64,000 nt of DNA, from NCBI GenBank assembly GCA_039000515.1, contig JBCFYV010011172.1, forward strand, positions 78,707,846 to 78,771,845. The letters are read 5' to 3'. Below, piece after piece: positions 1-11,479 of this stretch. The notes beneath the pieces are model-generated. The model was given only the letters and a program-made list of their open reading frames with translations. It ran no database searches and had not been told where the DNA came from. Within the stretch, counting starts at the first letter, position 1. Each line of letters begins with the position of its first letter. A program made the translations under genes and the position numbers. Source of the DNA: Timema cristinae. Its lineage: Eukaryota; Arthropoda; Insecta; Phasmatodea; Timematidae.

Positions 1-185
1 GGGGAGATTGTGGTTCGATCTCGGTTGGGTGGACTGAGGGTGGCTTTCCTAAATAGTTTACCACTCTCATTCCACGCGAATGCGGATACACTTCCGATAT
101 ATTCAACCTTCCTCATCCCTAATCCATTAAAGTGACAAGCGCGTAAACGTATAACTCGAAGGTAGTACAACGCTGCGCTTAAAAA
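1..185 (+). mobile_element. SINE-A copy, 5' end cut by window edge
   Basis: This is the 3' two-thirds of a tRNA-derived SINE. A box-B-like GTGGTTCGATCTCGG lies near position 10. It is followed by the body seen in every SINE-A (TTTCCTAAATAGTTT, a CCACTCTC stretch, CATCCCTAATCC) and a degraded tail ending in an A-run at 180-188. The tRNA head and box A lie outside the window. Confidence 0.75.
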
Positions 186-1060
186 AAAGCCAGTCCTAGC
201 ACTAGGATTGAATGTATTACCCAGTTAGCGCAAAACTGCAGGAGTTCTAAGGAGGTCAGAGTTCAATTCCAATTTGAAGATGACATTTCCTCACAGTGAT
301 TTTATATCTTACTCCAAATTTATTTCTTAAAATTCTCCTTTAATTTTTACTTCCAAAGGTTAATAGTTGAAAGAGGTGCTATATATAACACGGGCCAATG
401 TTCCATTTAAAAGCTTCATAGATTTGATTTACTAACCGACCAGTACGCACGCGCGGCCCAAGAGCTCAGCTCAAGTGCCCCTGCAGTAGAGTGGAGCGGT
501 GAAACCAAGACGCGTTGTCACGACAACTCCGGCAATTACCGCTGCTGGTAATCACACGTTACCCGCGCGCCACGAGGAATGCTGTTGCTCCTGCCGTTCT
601 TGTATACAACCGTCCCCAGGAAGAACCGTCATCAGATCCCGCGTGCATCCTTACTTCCGTGATTTAGTTGTATTGACCAGGAATACATTGCGACACTGGT
701 TGCAGTAAATGAAAACACCCCAGAAAAGAATTAACAGCTTCCTTCCTCCTGTTTGGGGAGGGGGGGGGGAGGGGCAGGGAGGTTGACAACTGATCCTAGA
801 TACCCAAATTTCATCAGAAGGATGGTAAAAAGTAATTGAACAGTTGTGTATGGATTCATTTTTGTGCTATACGTTTTACTGCCCATTCTCGTCGTCCAAA
901 ATTTGCTCAAACTAATTCTAGAACAAGTAAGTAAAAGCTTAATTTTGAAGAATATGAGTAATGAGATAAAATGAAAATCACCTCCAGTGCACCCGGTTGG
1001 AAATGAACTCTTCTCTGCTGCGCTGAGCCAAGCTTGCGAACGACATTCTTACTGGGTTTT
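186..1060. other. No gene seen; GC-rich patch at 445-675
   Basis: I see no supported gene. The stretch 445-675 is clearly richer in G, C and CpG than its AT-rich surroundings and contains a 69-codon open frame (499-708) that resembles nothing I know. A G-rich run lies at about 755-780. Confidence 0.4.
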
Positions 1061-1258
1061 TTAGCACCACGTATTACTACCCATTTGGCTTTTACGCTCA
1101 TGTATTAATTACTCTAATGAGTGAGGGATGAGGAAGGTTGAATTTAGAGGAAGTGTACCTTCATTTGCGTTGAGAGAGTGGGTATCCTCCCTGTCATCTG
1201 CAGTCTCGTATATTGTGAGAGTAACACCTTAGACCATGTGGTCATCAAAGCGGGTCAT
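1061..1258 (-). mobile_element. SINE-A copy, internally deleted
   Basis: On the minus strand this has the SINE-A tail (complement of TTTAGCACCACGTATTACTA at 1061), the body and the head end (complement of GACACCTTAGACCATG-like sequence). The box B part and some body are missing, so the copy is shorter than the roughly 280-bp full length. Confidence 0.75.
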
Positions 1259-1322
1259 CTTACTGTTCAAGGGAGCATTTTGTTACATTTAATTAGTGCT
1301 AAAATGTTTGTGTTGAGTATTT

Positions 1323-1338
1323 GGGGGGGGGGGGGGGG
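1323..1338. repeat. Poly-G run of 16
   Basis: Sixteen consecutive G residues, a G-quadruplex-capable and assembly-error-prone tract. Confidence 0.85.
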
Positions 1339-1494
1339 TGGCTCATAAAGGGGCGCTAAGACGCGTTTAAGACGTCTAAAAATCCCACGTTATTTAAGAA
1401 GAGGTTTGTTATTTCAAAATATGGGTTTAGCCAAAATATAAGTTCAAATTATTACCAATTTCACCTTGTCCCTGAAGTTAAAAAACATCTTATA

Positions 1495-1903
1495 TCTTGG
1501 GTTAGTAAAAAAATTAAATATATAAAATTAGCTCTTATTCAAGGAGGTGTCAAGTGAAATACTGAGAGCAAATTAAATGGTTAGAAACATAGATCTGACC
1601 ATCCTCAAACAAATAAAGTCTTAGTCCTATATTAACAGGCTCACAACATAACATTCTTGGATAATTGAGAATTGTTCAAAGGGTTTTGAAGCTTAAGAGC
1701 TACTATTGTAATAATAAATACACTGCAGGGTCACAATAGAACACTCTATGATAATAAATACACTGCAGGATCATAACAGAACACTTTATGGTGTTTAAGG
1801 TGTTGATTGCTATTACCATAGTAAATACATTGGAGGGTCACAACAGAACATTCTAAGGTAATTGAGAATTGTTTCAGAGATTTTAAGGTTTCAGAGACAT
1901 CAT
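1495..1903. repeat. Dispersed repeat R1, left part with internal tandem copies
   Basis: The phrase TAAATACACTGCAGGGTCAC, with variants, followed by an AGAACATTCT-like phrase recurs at least three times between about 1710 and 1860. The same sequence resumes at 2925-3030 after the hAT element, and the upstream half resembles 47195-47375. It is therefore a dispersed repeat in which the hAT element sits. Confidence 0.6.
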
Positions 1904-2924
1904 CAGGCCCACCAAGAGGCGGGGGCAGGGGAGTCAAAATCCCCGGGGTCCGGGCACCAAGGAGGCCCGGCTCGGCTTCGAGAATTTGTATTCTAATTTT
2001 TAACGAAAATATACACGTTTAAATAAAACGGAAGAAAAGTGCAATATAATACAAAATTAAAATTAAGTACACTAATTATCACTATTTAAACTTGAGTGAA
2101 TGAGCCATATACAAGATTAAAGGTTAAGCCGTTAAGGCTATTGAAATGTTGGTGACCTAACGGAAGAAACGGAGTATCTTAAATTGATACATAAGACAAA
2201 CATTTCTAAATCTACTGTGCAGTCCCTAAAACTGCTCAACAATATAACACAACTCAATATTGCAAATGTTTTGCTTTGCGCACAATCTGCACACTCCCAG
2301 TTTCTGTTGCTAAAACAGAACGATCTTTTAGTGTGCTTATCAGAATAAAGAACTGCGTGAGATCAACAATGGGTTAACAAAGACTAATTGATCTGGGAAC
2401 ACTATCTATTGAAACAAGACTTGCAAGGACATTGAATTTTGACTCCATCATTCAAATGCTTGCTGATAGAAAAGCTGGAAAGGCGAATTTTAAATGACTC
2501 AGTTATATTCTAAGTTGTTAAGTCTTAACTAAATTATTAAATTTATAAAAGAGAGCCGAAGAAATAAAAAATATATATACAAATAAATTAAAAGGTAAGC
2601 CTTTTATCTAAAGTTCTTTCTTACAACTTATCAAATTAAAATATATGTTGTAAATATGTGTAGGTTCGTTGTATTTCTGAGAAATTACTGTGCATATTTG
2701 TATGGTATCTAAATTGTCTTGGAAGAATTTTCTTAAAATCGTTGTTAAAAATGATGTACTAGTTTTGCTACATAACAATATAATTTCTGAAAAGTGCACA
2801 ACCTTTGAAGTTCCTTTTTTTCTTAGGATTGATAGGGGTCTGAAAAGTTGCGCATTAGAGTGATGAAAAGGGGGCCCGACAAAATTATTTGCCCCCGGGC
2901 TCTTAGTGGCTCTCGACGGCACTG
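1904..2924 (+). mobile_element. Decayed hAT-superfamily DNA transposon
   Basis: The left end CAGGCCCACCAAGAGGCGGG and the reverse complement of the right end, CAGTGCCGTCGAGAGCC, are similar, and both run into GC-rich CCCGGGGGCAAA-like sequence as in hAT elements. The flanking octamers GACATCAT and AATACCAT agree at 5 of 8 positions, all differences being transitions, so they may be an aged 8-bp target duplication. The element is flanked on both sides by repeat R1 and contains the transposase remnant at 2240-2497. Confidence 0.6.
2240..2497 (+). pseudogene. hAT transposase C-terminal dimerisation domain remnant
   Basis: The frame starting at 2240 reads about 85 codons to a TGA at 2495-2497. 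It contains LPVSVAKTERSFSVL, then RIKNCVRSTMG, an in-frame TAA, then QRLIDLGTLSIE and LNFDSIIQMLADRKA. This is the conserved pattern of the hAT C-terminal dimerisation region found in ZMYM1-like and related transposases (P-V-x-x-x-x-E-R-S-F-S, then L-R-S-T-M, then R-L-x-x-L). The stop falls where the family usually has a Gln or Glu next to R-L. No catalytic N-terminal part is readable upstream, so the gene is dead. The recognition is from memory of the family and the sequence pattern is unambiguous. Confidence 0.8.
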
Positions 2925-3030
2925 AATACCATTCCCATAGGAAATATACTGCAGAGTCACAACAGAACATTCCAAGAAAATTGGGAATTGTTTAAAGCGT
3001 TTTGAAGTTTAAAAGCTACTATTCTCATAT
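2925..3030. repeat. Dispersed repeat R1, right part
   Basis: AAATATACTGCAGAGTCACA followed by an ACAGAACATTCC-like phrase and GGGAATTGTTTAAAG matches the sequence left of the hAT element (1640-1880), including the TTTTGAAG...AAGAGCTACTATT block. The hAT element splits, or lies between copies of, this repeat. Confidence 0.6.
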
Positions 3031-3514
3031 GTAATGCCACCAGTGTGTGGATATATCCTTCAAGAAGGCGGTGGCTTTGAGTGTTGCTATCCAAGGGTAA
3101 GCTAAGCTATAAGAAGGAATGTATTGATATAACTTTGTGTTTAGAAAGTGCACGGGAAATCCAATTATTAAATTACCAGGAGAGAGATTGTAAAATCACT
3201 AGGGATGCAGATAGCCCAGCAGTTGTGTATCTGACAGAAAGAAGAAAGTGTCGTGGTTCATATCTCGACAAGTTCCTCTTATTTACACACTTGGTTACAG
3301 TGCTGTAAACACTGTATGTGCCCTGATTATCATCGCCCTGGATGCAGTACATGGTGCTGTGGCAATATTAACAATAACTTACACAAAATACTGGCTATGT
3401 GTGCCAGATGGGTTACTTCAACCTAACTGAAATAATTCTGTTAGCCTCCGCACCAATGAACAAGCTGACTAATACGTTAGTTTATTTGCACCGCGTTTTA
3501 ATACCTGTTCAGGT
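3031..3514. other. No gene recognised
   Basis: Overlapping open frames of 75 and 60 codons occur at 3081-3430. Neither resembles a known protein and there is no convincing splice or promoter context. Confidence 0.3.
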
Positions 3515-3745
3515 TAAACGCTTAGCATGTTAGTCTCGTCTGGTCTAGTTCGCTGCCGTCGAGGGGATTGGGGCTCGAATCCCAGCCAGTTGTACTAAAG
3601 TGTTTTTCCCTAAATGAAGTCCCACTCTCCCTCTACGCAAATACTGATACATTTTCTTCAAATTCTATATTCATCATCCTTATACTTTTAGTGTGAATAT
3701 ATGGATAGCCCTGACGGGTTATTAAGGCGTGGTTCACGTGTAAAA
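3515..3745 (+). mobile_element. SINE-C copy
   Basis: A tRNA-like head with TCTGGTCTAGTTCGCTGCCG and a box-B-like GGGGCTCGAATCCCAGCC (about 3568-3585) is followed by a CCCTAAATGAAGTCCCACTC body and a tail of the form GATAGCCCTGACGGGTTATT and AAGGCGTGGTTCAC. The tail resembles the SINE-A tail but is distinct. Confidence 0.7.
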
Positions 3746-4992
3746 ATCTGTTAGCTAGATCCAACTGAGTGAATTACGCTGTATCGACCCAACTGAAATA
3801 ATGATGCTATCTGATCCCTGGACATGATCGTTGTTGAATCGTGCTTCAGACTACCCATCTCATCTCTAGGAGACCTTGGTTTGAATCCTCGGTGTGGTCG
3901 AATATTTTGTCTAAATTCATTAGAACTGATTCTGAATTCATCATAGGTTTCGGTCACATTCATTAATAAATAGATCAACTAATTTAAAAAAAAAGTGAAA
4001 GCCACCGTTTTAACAATATATCCAAGCAAGTTATTCTAAGTTATTTTTCCAGATGAAATATTTCGATAACCGAAAGATGAAAGAACGATTCCATGATAAT
4101 AAAGTCCACACCTTTGTAAATAATATAGCTGAGCTGACTATGTCAAGTGTTTAGTGAGCAAGGACCAATCCTAGTTCTTCAGAATAAAGCAAACAAGTGT
4201 GCAAAGCTCTCTCCCAGGAGAGTTGTGCGGCTGCACAGTGCACACGTTCAACAAAACACTGAGGGATATAATATATATTTGTACATCACTTTACTTGAAA
4301 TGCTTCCATTGAGCTGGTTTTCATGGTTTGAAAGATCTGTAGTCGTAGAGTCGGATTTGAACTTTGGACCTTTTAGTTCAACGCGCTACAAAAAATGTAC
4401 ATGTTCTTGACAATATCCAACACAAAAGTCTATATTTTTACAAATTAGAGTTGCTACCAGGGTTGAAAAGTTTTTATTTTTGTAGTAGTATGCATTAAGG
4501 ATGATGCCAGCTATCGATGAATTTTCAAATAGCGACCCAGAACTCTCTTAAATACCCCAAGTGGGCCTGGTGGTGATTGAACCCTTGTCTCCCAGGTCTG
4601 AGGTCAGTATAAGAGTGAGAGTGGTATGATTTGGAGAAAGAATTAAAATAATTCTTGTGGTAGGGGGAAAAAGGAAGATACCTAGCCATCCCAGTGCAAC
4701 TTATCGGAATTCGAGGTTGAGTGCTGACCTCTCGGGGTCAGAATCAGCCACTTCAGTCAAATACGCTGGCGCTGATATAGCCCTGTCACAACTCATTTCA
4801 GTCAGTTAAGCGTCTGCCTACCCATATTTGAGTACCAATTTCGTTTACCCCAAAAACAATGAAATGTGTTATTGATAAATCGCATAAGTTCTTTTACGCT
4901 AAATAGTATTTTAATGGTCTGATATCTTGTTGTTATGTTTATCCTTTAATCAAGCCAAGATGAACCGCTAATACAAGCATTCAACGTGTAAA
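3746..4992. other. No gene; possible degraded tRNA-like heads
   Basis: Weak tRNA-like pieces occur at 3860-3905 (plus, box-B-like TTGGTTTGAATCCTCGG) and 4565-4610 (minus, complement of a GGGTTCAAT-type box B). Neither can be extended into a recognisable SINE. The rest is anonymous. Confidence 0.3.
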
Positions 4993-4993
4993 C

Positions 4994-5043
<50 letters not shown>
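4993..5043. repeat. (AAT)n microsatellite
   Basis: About 17 perfect AAT units. No SINE-A/B tail is attached, unlike most other AAT/ATT tracts here. Confidence 0.95.
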
Positions 5044-5044
<1 letters not shown>

Positions 5045-5509
5045 CCTAATGGGAGGATGAAGGTGATCAACCTCCAAGGTGAATTGGGGTGTGTACAGAC
5101 GAGCTATCCGATACCTTCACATCTGAACTCTCAATCGGAGATACGGAGTGTCTGGCACGTGTAAGACGACGTGTAGGATGTGTCCCGGGAGTGGTAGGTC
5201 ATGTGGGCGAACATATAGCACCTCTCTATTATTGTCTATCTCCGAAAACCCTCAGCTCTAGTGGGACATTATGGCTACAAGACAAGCACCCTTCCCTCCT
5301 TCCCACCCACCGCCAAATACATGAGGACCTCGCATCACTAGATCATTAAGCGGGGAATAACCATTTTCAAGCACTTCAAGTTGACTTCAGTTAAACAAGA
5401 TTAGTGGAACCATTTCAAGACGATGATGTAGAGAAACTAAAAAGACAATAGCCAAAGGAGCTACAAATACAGTAAAAAGGATAACTATTGGAAGGTATAG
5501 CTAGGGGAG
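5044..5509. other. No gene recognised
   Basis: An 86-codon open frame (5089-5349) has no family I recognise. The sequence then grades into the 26-bp minisatellite. Confidence 0.3.
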
Positions 5510-6325
5510 TTTCTTTAAAACAATAACAAGGGGAAGTGCTTTGTGACCAAGGGAACTACTTGCAAAAAGTGGCAGGGTGAACTACTTGCAAACAGTAGCA
5601 AGGTGAACTACTTGCAGACAGTGGCCAGGTGAGCTACTTGCAAACAGTGGCAAGGTGAACTACTTGCAAACAGTGGCAAGGTGAACTACTTTCAAACAGT
5701 GGCAAGGTGAGCTACTTGCAAACAGTGGCAAGGTGAACTACTTGCAAACAGTAGCAAGGTGAACTACTTGCAAATAGTGGCAAGATGAGCTACTTGCAAA
5801 CAGTAGCAAGGTGAACTACTTGCAAACAGTGGCAAGGTGAACTACTTGCAAACGGTAGCTAGGGGAACTACTTGCAAACCGTGGCAAGGTGAGCTACTTG
5901 CAAACAGTGGAAAGGTGAGCTACTTGCAAACAGTGGCAAGGTGAACTACTTGCAAACAGTAGCAAGGTGAACTACTTGCAAACAGTGGCAAGGTGAACTA
6001 CTTGCAAACAGTGGCCAGGTGAGCTTCTTGCAAACAGTGGCAAGGTGAACTACTTGCAAACAGTAGCAAGGTGAACTACTTGCAAACAGTGGCAAGGTGA
6101 GCTACTTGCAAACAGTGGTAAGGTGAGCTACTTGCAAACATTAGCTAGGTGAGATACGAGTACTTGCAAACAATGGCAAGGTGAGCTACTTGCAAACGGT
6201 AGCTAGGTGAACTACTTGAAAACGGTAGCTAGGGGAACTACTTGCAAAGGGTATCTAGGTGAGATACGAGCACTTGCAAACAGTGGCAAGGTGAACTACT
6301 TGAGAAAGTAACAAGGGGAATTACT
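5510..6325. repeat. 26-bp minisatellite, about 30 copies
   Basis: The unit is GTGAACTACTTGCAAACAGT plus GGCAAG. Units vary in a patterned way: GTGAAC versus GTGAGC, and GTGG versus GTAG. Two longer variant units near 6150 and 6265 carry an inserted GATACGAG-like octamer. Both ends of the array are the most diverged (5510-5580 and 6290-6325). Confidence 0.95.
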
Positions 6326-6889
6326 TAAATAAGATAATTAAAAGCCCTTGTTTTGTAGTGAAGTAATAAAATTAGCTACTTGTGACAAACATCCTTTGAT
6401 ACAAAAATGCAGTTCTAAAAATAACTGTAAAAGGTAGTTTTCCTAACAAACACAAACTTTTTACTTCAAGAGCTAAGAAAAATAAACTGTTATGTAAGCT
6501 CTGTTTGGCGAGCACACTCTTTTTAGGTCGTGGAATTATCATTCTCAGCATGCTTGTTATGTAACATGAAATACGATTGTACGATAAGAAGATGAGAGCA
6601 GAATGGACGTTGGTACAAGATGAGAGTGACCCAGAGATCAGCGGGAAGTCTATAAATAGGTGTGGCTTAAGGTTTTCACGTTCTGTAATAAAATAACTAT
6701 TTCAGTTATCTGGGTGATAAGTTCAAAGTAGAGGTAATATAATTTGTAATCTAGCACCAGTCCTTTAATAGACCTCTTCGTGTAGTAACATTACTACCTT
6801 CACATCGTGCGTGCAAGTTACTGTACAAGGTCGATTCAATTCTCGAGTCTTCCTTCGCCACGTGTGAATCAAAATAAAACAATATGTTG
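6326..6889. other. No gene seen between two minisatellites
   Basis: AT-rich sequence with no open frame or repeat I can support. Confidence 0.3.
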
Positions 6890-7037
6890 GTCGATTGATG
6901 GGGCTGATCATAAACTGGATTTTTATTCGTCGAGCAATGGAGGGCGGAATGGCCTCGAGTCTCATTGGTCGAGCAATAGAGGGATAGATGAGCTGGTGTC
7001 TTATATTGTTTGAACATAGAGGAATGGATGGATTGGT
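6890..7037. repeat. Outlying piece of the 40-bp minisatellite
   Basis: It holds units such as GTCGAGCAATAGAGGGATAG and ATGAGCTGGTGTCTTATATT, the same as the main array at 7500-8190. It is separated from that array by about 460 bp of unrelated sequence (7038-7499). Confidence 0.85.
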
Positions 7038-7499
7038 CATTCACAACTTCACAATCAATTCCATCCTTCATCAAGTGTAATATAAACTAATCAAACATGT
7101 ATTTTTTTCAGGTAATCATTCATAAACTCACAAATCAATTCCATCCTTCATTAGATATTTAGTTTCACCAATTCACTGTTTTCACCCTCATTCCATGAGA
7201 ATAAGGGCTAGCGAATGCTGCCTGTAACTCACAAAGCAATACAGCCCTTTCACAGGTGACCTAGCTTGGCGCTTCTGTCAAGGTGGATATCTTGTGTCGG
7301 GCTACAGACAACTCAAACCATGTATTTTTGTACAAACAATTCAAAGGTACCAATTCATGTAATAGTTAAGTTCATGCAACGAGGATAAGGGTCTGTGAAA
7401 ACAACCTGTAACTCGCATATCAAATCAGCCAAAACTTCCCACTGCTTGTCAATGACTCTATTGGCAAGTGGGGAGGTTGGGGCAGCAGGGGAAACCCGG
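7038..7499. repeat. Insertion inside the 40-bp array, containing a dispersed repeat
   Basis: The array stops at GGATGGATTGGT (ending near 7037) and resumes at the same phrase near 7504. Between them are two related blocks (about 7160-7320 and 7360-7460) with CTGTAACTCACAAAGCAAT/CTGTAACTCGCATATCAAAT and CAGCC. The first block also resembles 16340-16490 (CAGCCCTTTCA...TGTCAAG...TGTCGGGC). Confidence 0.55.
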
Positions 7500-8190
7500 G
7501 GAATGGATGGATTGGTGTCTTAATGATCAAACAATAGAGGGATAGATGAGCTGGTGTCTTATATTGGTCGAACAATAGAGGAATGGATGGATTGGTGTTT
7601 TAATGATCAAACAATAGAGGGATAGATGAGCTGGTGTCTTATATTGGTCGAACAATAGAGGGATAGATGAGCTGGTGTCTTATATTGGTCGAACAATAGA
7701 GGAATGGATGGATTGGTGTCTTAATGATCAAACAATAGAGGGATAGATGAGCTGGTGTCTTATATTGGTCGAACAATAGAGGAATGGATGAATTGGTGAC
7801 TTAATGATCAAACAAAAGAGGGATAGATGAGCTGGTGTTTTATATTGGTCGAACAATAACAATAAAGGGATAGATGAACTGGTGTTTTATTGTCGAACAA
7901 TATAGGAATGAATGGGTTGGTATCTTATTGGTCAACCAATAGAGGGATAGATGAGCTGGTGTTTTATATTGGTCGAACAAGAGAGGGATGGAAGAGCTGA
8001 TATCTTATATGGGTCGAACAATAACAATAAAGGGATAGATGAACTGGTGTTTTATATTGTCGAACAATATAGGAATGAATGGGTTGGTATCTTATTGGTC
8101 AAGCAATGGAGGGATGGAAGAACTGGTATCTTATATTGGTTGAACAATAGGCCTGGTGGCTTATTAGTCGAGCAATCGAGCGTGTCTTCG
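7500..8190. repeat. 40-bp minisatellite with 80-bp higher-order repeat
   Basis: Two unit types alternate. One carries GGATGGATTGGTGTCTTAAT and GATCAAACAATAGAG; the other carries GGATAGATGAGCTGGTGTCT and TATATTGGTCGAACAATAGA. The alternation gives an approximately 80-bp higher-order period in the left half. The right half contains a longer variant with AACAATAACAATAAAGGG, itself repeated (7850 and 8020). Confidence 0.9.
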
Positions 8191-8244
8191 TGGCTGATTA
8201 GTGGCTAATTTGCTAATCGATTTTATTATTCGCCAAGACCCCGC

Positions 8245-8430
8245 TGTATTTAAAAATGTATTTTTTGTAAAGACACACTTAACTAGGTGTTGTGTTGTAA
8301 ATACACAGTTAAATAAATGTGTGTTGTTGTGAAAATACAAATCACATGTGTATTGTTGTGTGGACACAGTTAACTATATGTGATATTGTAAAGACTCAGT
8401 TAATTATGTATGACGTTTTAAAAACTAAGG
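8245..8430. repeat. Short diverged tandem repeat, about 40-bp unit
   Basis: The phrase TTGTAAAGACACAGTTAACT, with variants, recurs near 8265, 8290, 8330, 8360 and 8385. Detached copies lie at about 8690 and 8980 on either side of the SINE-D copy, suggesting that the array was split by insertions. Confidence 0.65.
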
Positions 8431-8719
8431 CTGAAGCCAGGTTGACATTTCACCATAGGGGGAGGTTTGGTGGTCACAGCCTTCAACTGCTACAGGTAAA
8501 GAACTTCTGATATTAAATTACTCTAGAGACTATCTGGAGTTTATTTTTATGATAATTAATGCAAAATATTAAATACTTAAGTGCAATCAATTTGTTTAAC
8601 ATTTGTTTTTAGAGCCGCCTTGCTGCAAGTTCATAACTTTAGATTTGACCCGGGCTACGGCTTTGTTATAAACTCGGTGATCTATGTATCGTATTGTAAA
8701 GACTCAGATTATGAACGAG

Positions 8720-8975
8720 TCCTACCCCTTAGCTTAGTCGGTAGCGTGACTGTTTACTGAGCTAAGGGTCCCTGGCTCGATTATAGGAATGGCCAAAAAA
8801 TAGCATTGGTGAAATGTCGGTTTACCCTTACACAATGATGAATTAACGTCCGGGGATGAATGTTGCGTCTGTTATAGATTTAATTTAGTTTATAAGTCGT
8901 GTGCTAACATAATCAGTAGGTTCAGAAAGTGCACGTTAAATACCTCAAATAAATACAATAAATAATATATATGAA
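8720..8975 (+). mobile_element. SINE-D copy
   Basis: The head CCTTAGCTTAGTCGGTAGCG is box-A-like and resembles a tRNA D arm. A GGCTCGATTATAGGAATGGCC box-B region follows at about 8772. The 3' end reads GGTTCAGAAAGTGCACGTTA followed by CAAATAAATA. The same head occurs on the minus strand at 42300-42393 and the same tail at 19846-19905. Confidence 0.75.
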
Positions 8976-9042
8976 TAATGTTGTAAAGACTCATTTAACT
9001 ATTTATGGTGCCGTGAAGACTTGCTGTATTCTCGTCTCGCCC

Positions 9043-9099
9043 AAGCCTGGCGGTTGTAACAATAAGGCTGGTTACTATGTACACAGCATCGCCAGGCTT
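9043..9099. other. Perfect 10-bp stem-loop
   Basis: AAGCCTGGCG at 9043-9052 is exactly complementary to CGCCAGGCTT at 9090-9099, with a 37-nt loop. It stands out because both arms are GC-rich in AT-rich DNA. Confidence 0.6.
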
Positions 9100-11479
9100 A
9101 TTTGGGAGTTTAACCTTCAATCTCTTAACGACTTTTGTCTACCTTTCTGACTTCTCTTTGTTTTTTAATGTTATTTCTAACCTACACGGCACTCTTATTA
9201 CGTTTGTTTTCTAGAACGCTATAAACATATTCCGATCTATTTTCTGCATTTTCAAACTTCAGGCCATCTTTGTCTGGATATTACCACTTCAGCTTACTCT
9301 AATATAACAAGGAAGTTATGGATTTAAAGTGGTTTCCACTGTTTTACTGGCTAGGGACTCACACAGATAATTTATACTGGTGCGGTCTACATTTTTATTT
9401 TTTTTAAATCGAATAGAAATAGATGATAACTCAATTTATTAATCAAAATATAAATAATCATATAAATTATTAAAGCATCTTATGACGTATTATTAAATTT
9501 TTCAAATAATCTTTGCTTGTAGTTCTAACGAGATGGTAAAAGTAAAAAAATCATGTCATATTGCGCAAAAAATGTAATAGAATATAGATCATTTAAAGCA
9601 ATAACTAGATGTTAAAATGGAAGCGCATAGGTTGCAAACTTAATCAATAATAATCTGATCTGTAGTATGTCTACAGCACTACTTTTCGAAATGATAGTCC
9701 ATTTACTCTATCGTTTGACATAATATTTATCATATAAGTATTAGGTCATCTTAGTGTCTATAAGGATATTTGGCTTGTACAGGTGGTTATTGGCACTGTA
9801 CTGTATTTAAAAAATTAAATACTTTTTAGCAAGGAAATGTTCTTCATACATAATGTAGGGTTAATTTGCAGAGAGTTTGCCTTTATTTCAAATTGCTTTT
9901 ATTCGACAATTTTAGTTCTTCAATCAAAATATCCTCATTTTCTTAGAAATTATTTTCACGCGAAGAAATCTTTGTTATCATAACTACTGTAATTTGTATT
10001 TAATAAACAAGATAAATATGACAATATATAATTATGATACTCTCTGTAGGTCTCTGTAGGATGTGCACGGTTAAATTATTAATAAACGGTAAAAATATCG
10101 TCTTTCTACATAACTTCTCAGAATTTGATGCTAAATTAATGCTTTGATACTGCGACTGATTAGTAATCGAGGTAATTTATTTCTTCTTCTTCCAAACGTG
10201 AATAGTATTTGAAGCCTTTTTAAAAATCAATTTTAATTCATTACAAGAATTTGATTTGATTTTACCTAAAACTTGAACAACATATAGTCTTGATAAGGTA
10301 CTGCTTATTTTAAATCAATATTAATCGTCTGTAAATATAAACTTAATGTTTTTTCTATACAAACAATTTGCTTACTGTCATTATAGATATTGTAAAATTG
10401 GTTTTGAAATCACAACATATAAAACAGAATCTTGTAAGGAATCGTAACCCTGTCATTCCATTTGAGTTCTTATGATGACCGCTGGATTGCATAATTGCAT
10501 CAAATAATTCAACAATTACAGTAACTGCATTGTATTTCAATCCACTTTCGGGAACACTTCCGAACCAGCGTTTGCTTTTTTTATTTATGAACAATATTTT
10601 GGGATGTTTGTTTTTAAAACTTTTTATTGAAGAAGTCATACAGTTTCCCAACTAATCCAATGGTTGATAATTTCAGGCATGTTGCACGCATCGGAAAGAG
10701 CATAATTTAATTAATGTGTACCGTACTAGTGAACACATAGAGTGCAAAGCGATATCCGTGAGATTGGACATCCTGAATTTAGCCATTCATTGCGTGGGCA
10801 CCATCGTATCTCTATATCTTTCAAAAAATAAATTAAAAGAGAATGATTTTAAAGAGTCTACCAAATGTGCGACCAAAGATTTTCCAGTTAAGCTAACTAA
10901 AGGGATAGATTGTAGAATAATTTTTAATAATATTGTTTTAAAACTGCTAAAAAAAAAAGGAGTTTGATTTCAGCAGCATCAGATGTTTCAGCTTATAATA
11001 TACTGGAAAATTGACTATTATTTATACCTTTCACTATATTTTGTAAACTAATTGAATTTACATAGAAAAAAAATCTGCGTTCTTCAACTTATGTATCTAC
11101 CGCAGTATCGCACTTTTTTCCTTTTAATTCCTTATCTTCCGATTCAATATAATAGTCTCAACAAAGCTCGGACGTTTTCTTAAGTTTAACAAATATTAGT
11201 CATTATGGCTTCGTAGTTAAATTCATTGTTTCCATAAAACATCACGATCTTGATTGTGTTTGTTAAATTTCTTGGAATTTATTTTATTATTGTCGATTTT
11301 GTCGATTAGTAGTACTTTATTTTCTTTAAAAAGTTTTAAATTCATTACTATCTCTAAACATTTCTGTAATATTATGTACTGCAATCGTCTGCATATAGAA
11401 AATTCAAACTTTCTACAATAAAGAAAAATTTATTTTTTCTACTAGACATTTTCCAATTACTATTTTTAAATTCCAAGCT
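9100..11479. other. Anonymous AT-rich DNA with two divergent open frames
   Basis: I recognise no gene. Two open frames stand back to back: 98 codons on minus (10355-10651) and 83 codons on plus (10716-10967), 64 bp apart. The minus one begins MGNCMTSSIKSFKNKHPKIL and has a mixed, non-repetitive composition. Neither matches a family I know, and such lengths are expected by chance in a region this size. Confidence 0.35.

Noticed and set aside
4993..5043. (AAT)n as the tail of a SINE-A or SINE-B
   Set aside because: Neither flank carries the ACCCGAACGGGTAGTAAGAC tail or body, so it is treated as a plain microsatellite.
5510..6325. CRISPR array (regular 26-bp repeats)
   Set aside because: Units are directly adjacent with no unique spacers, and the context is clearly animal DNA.
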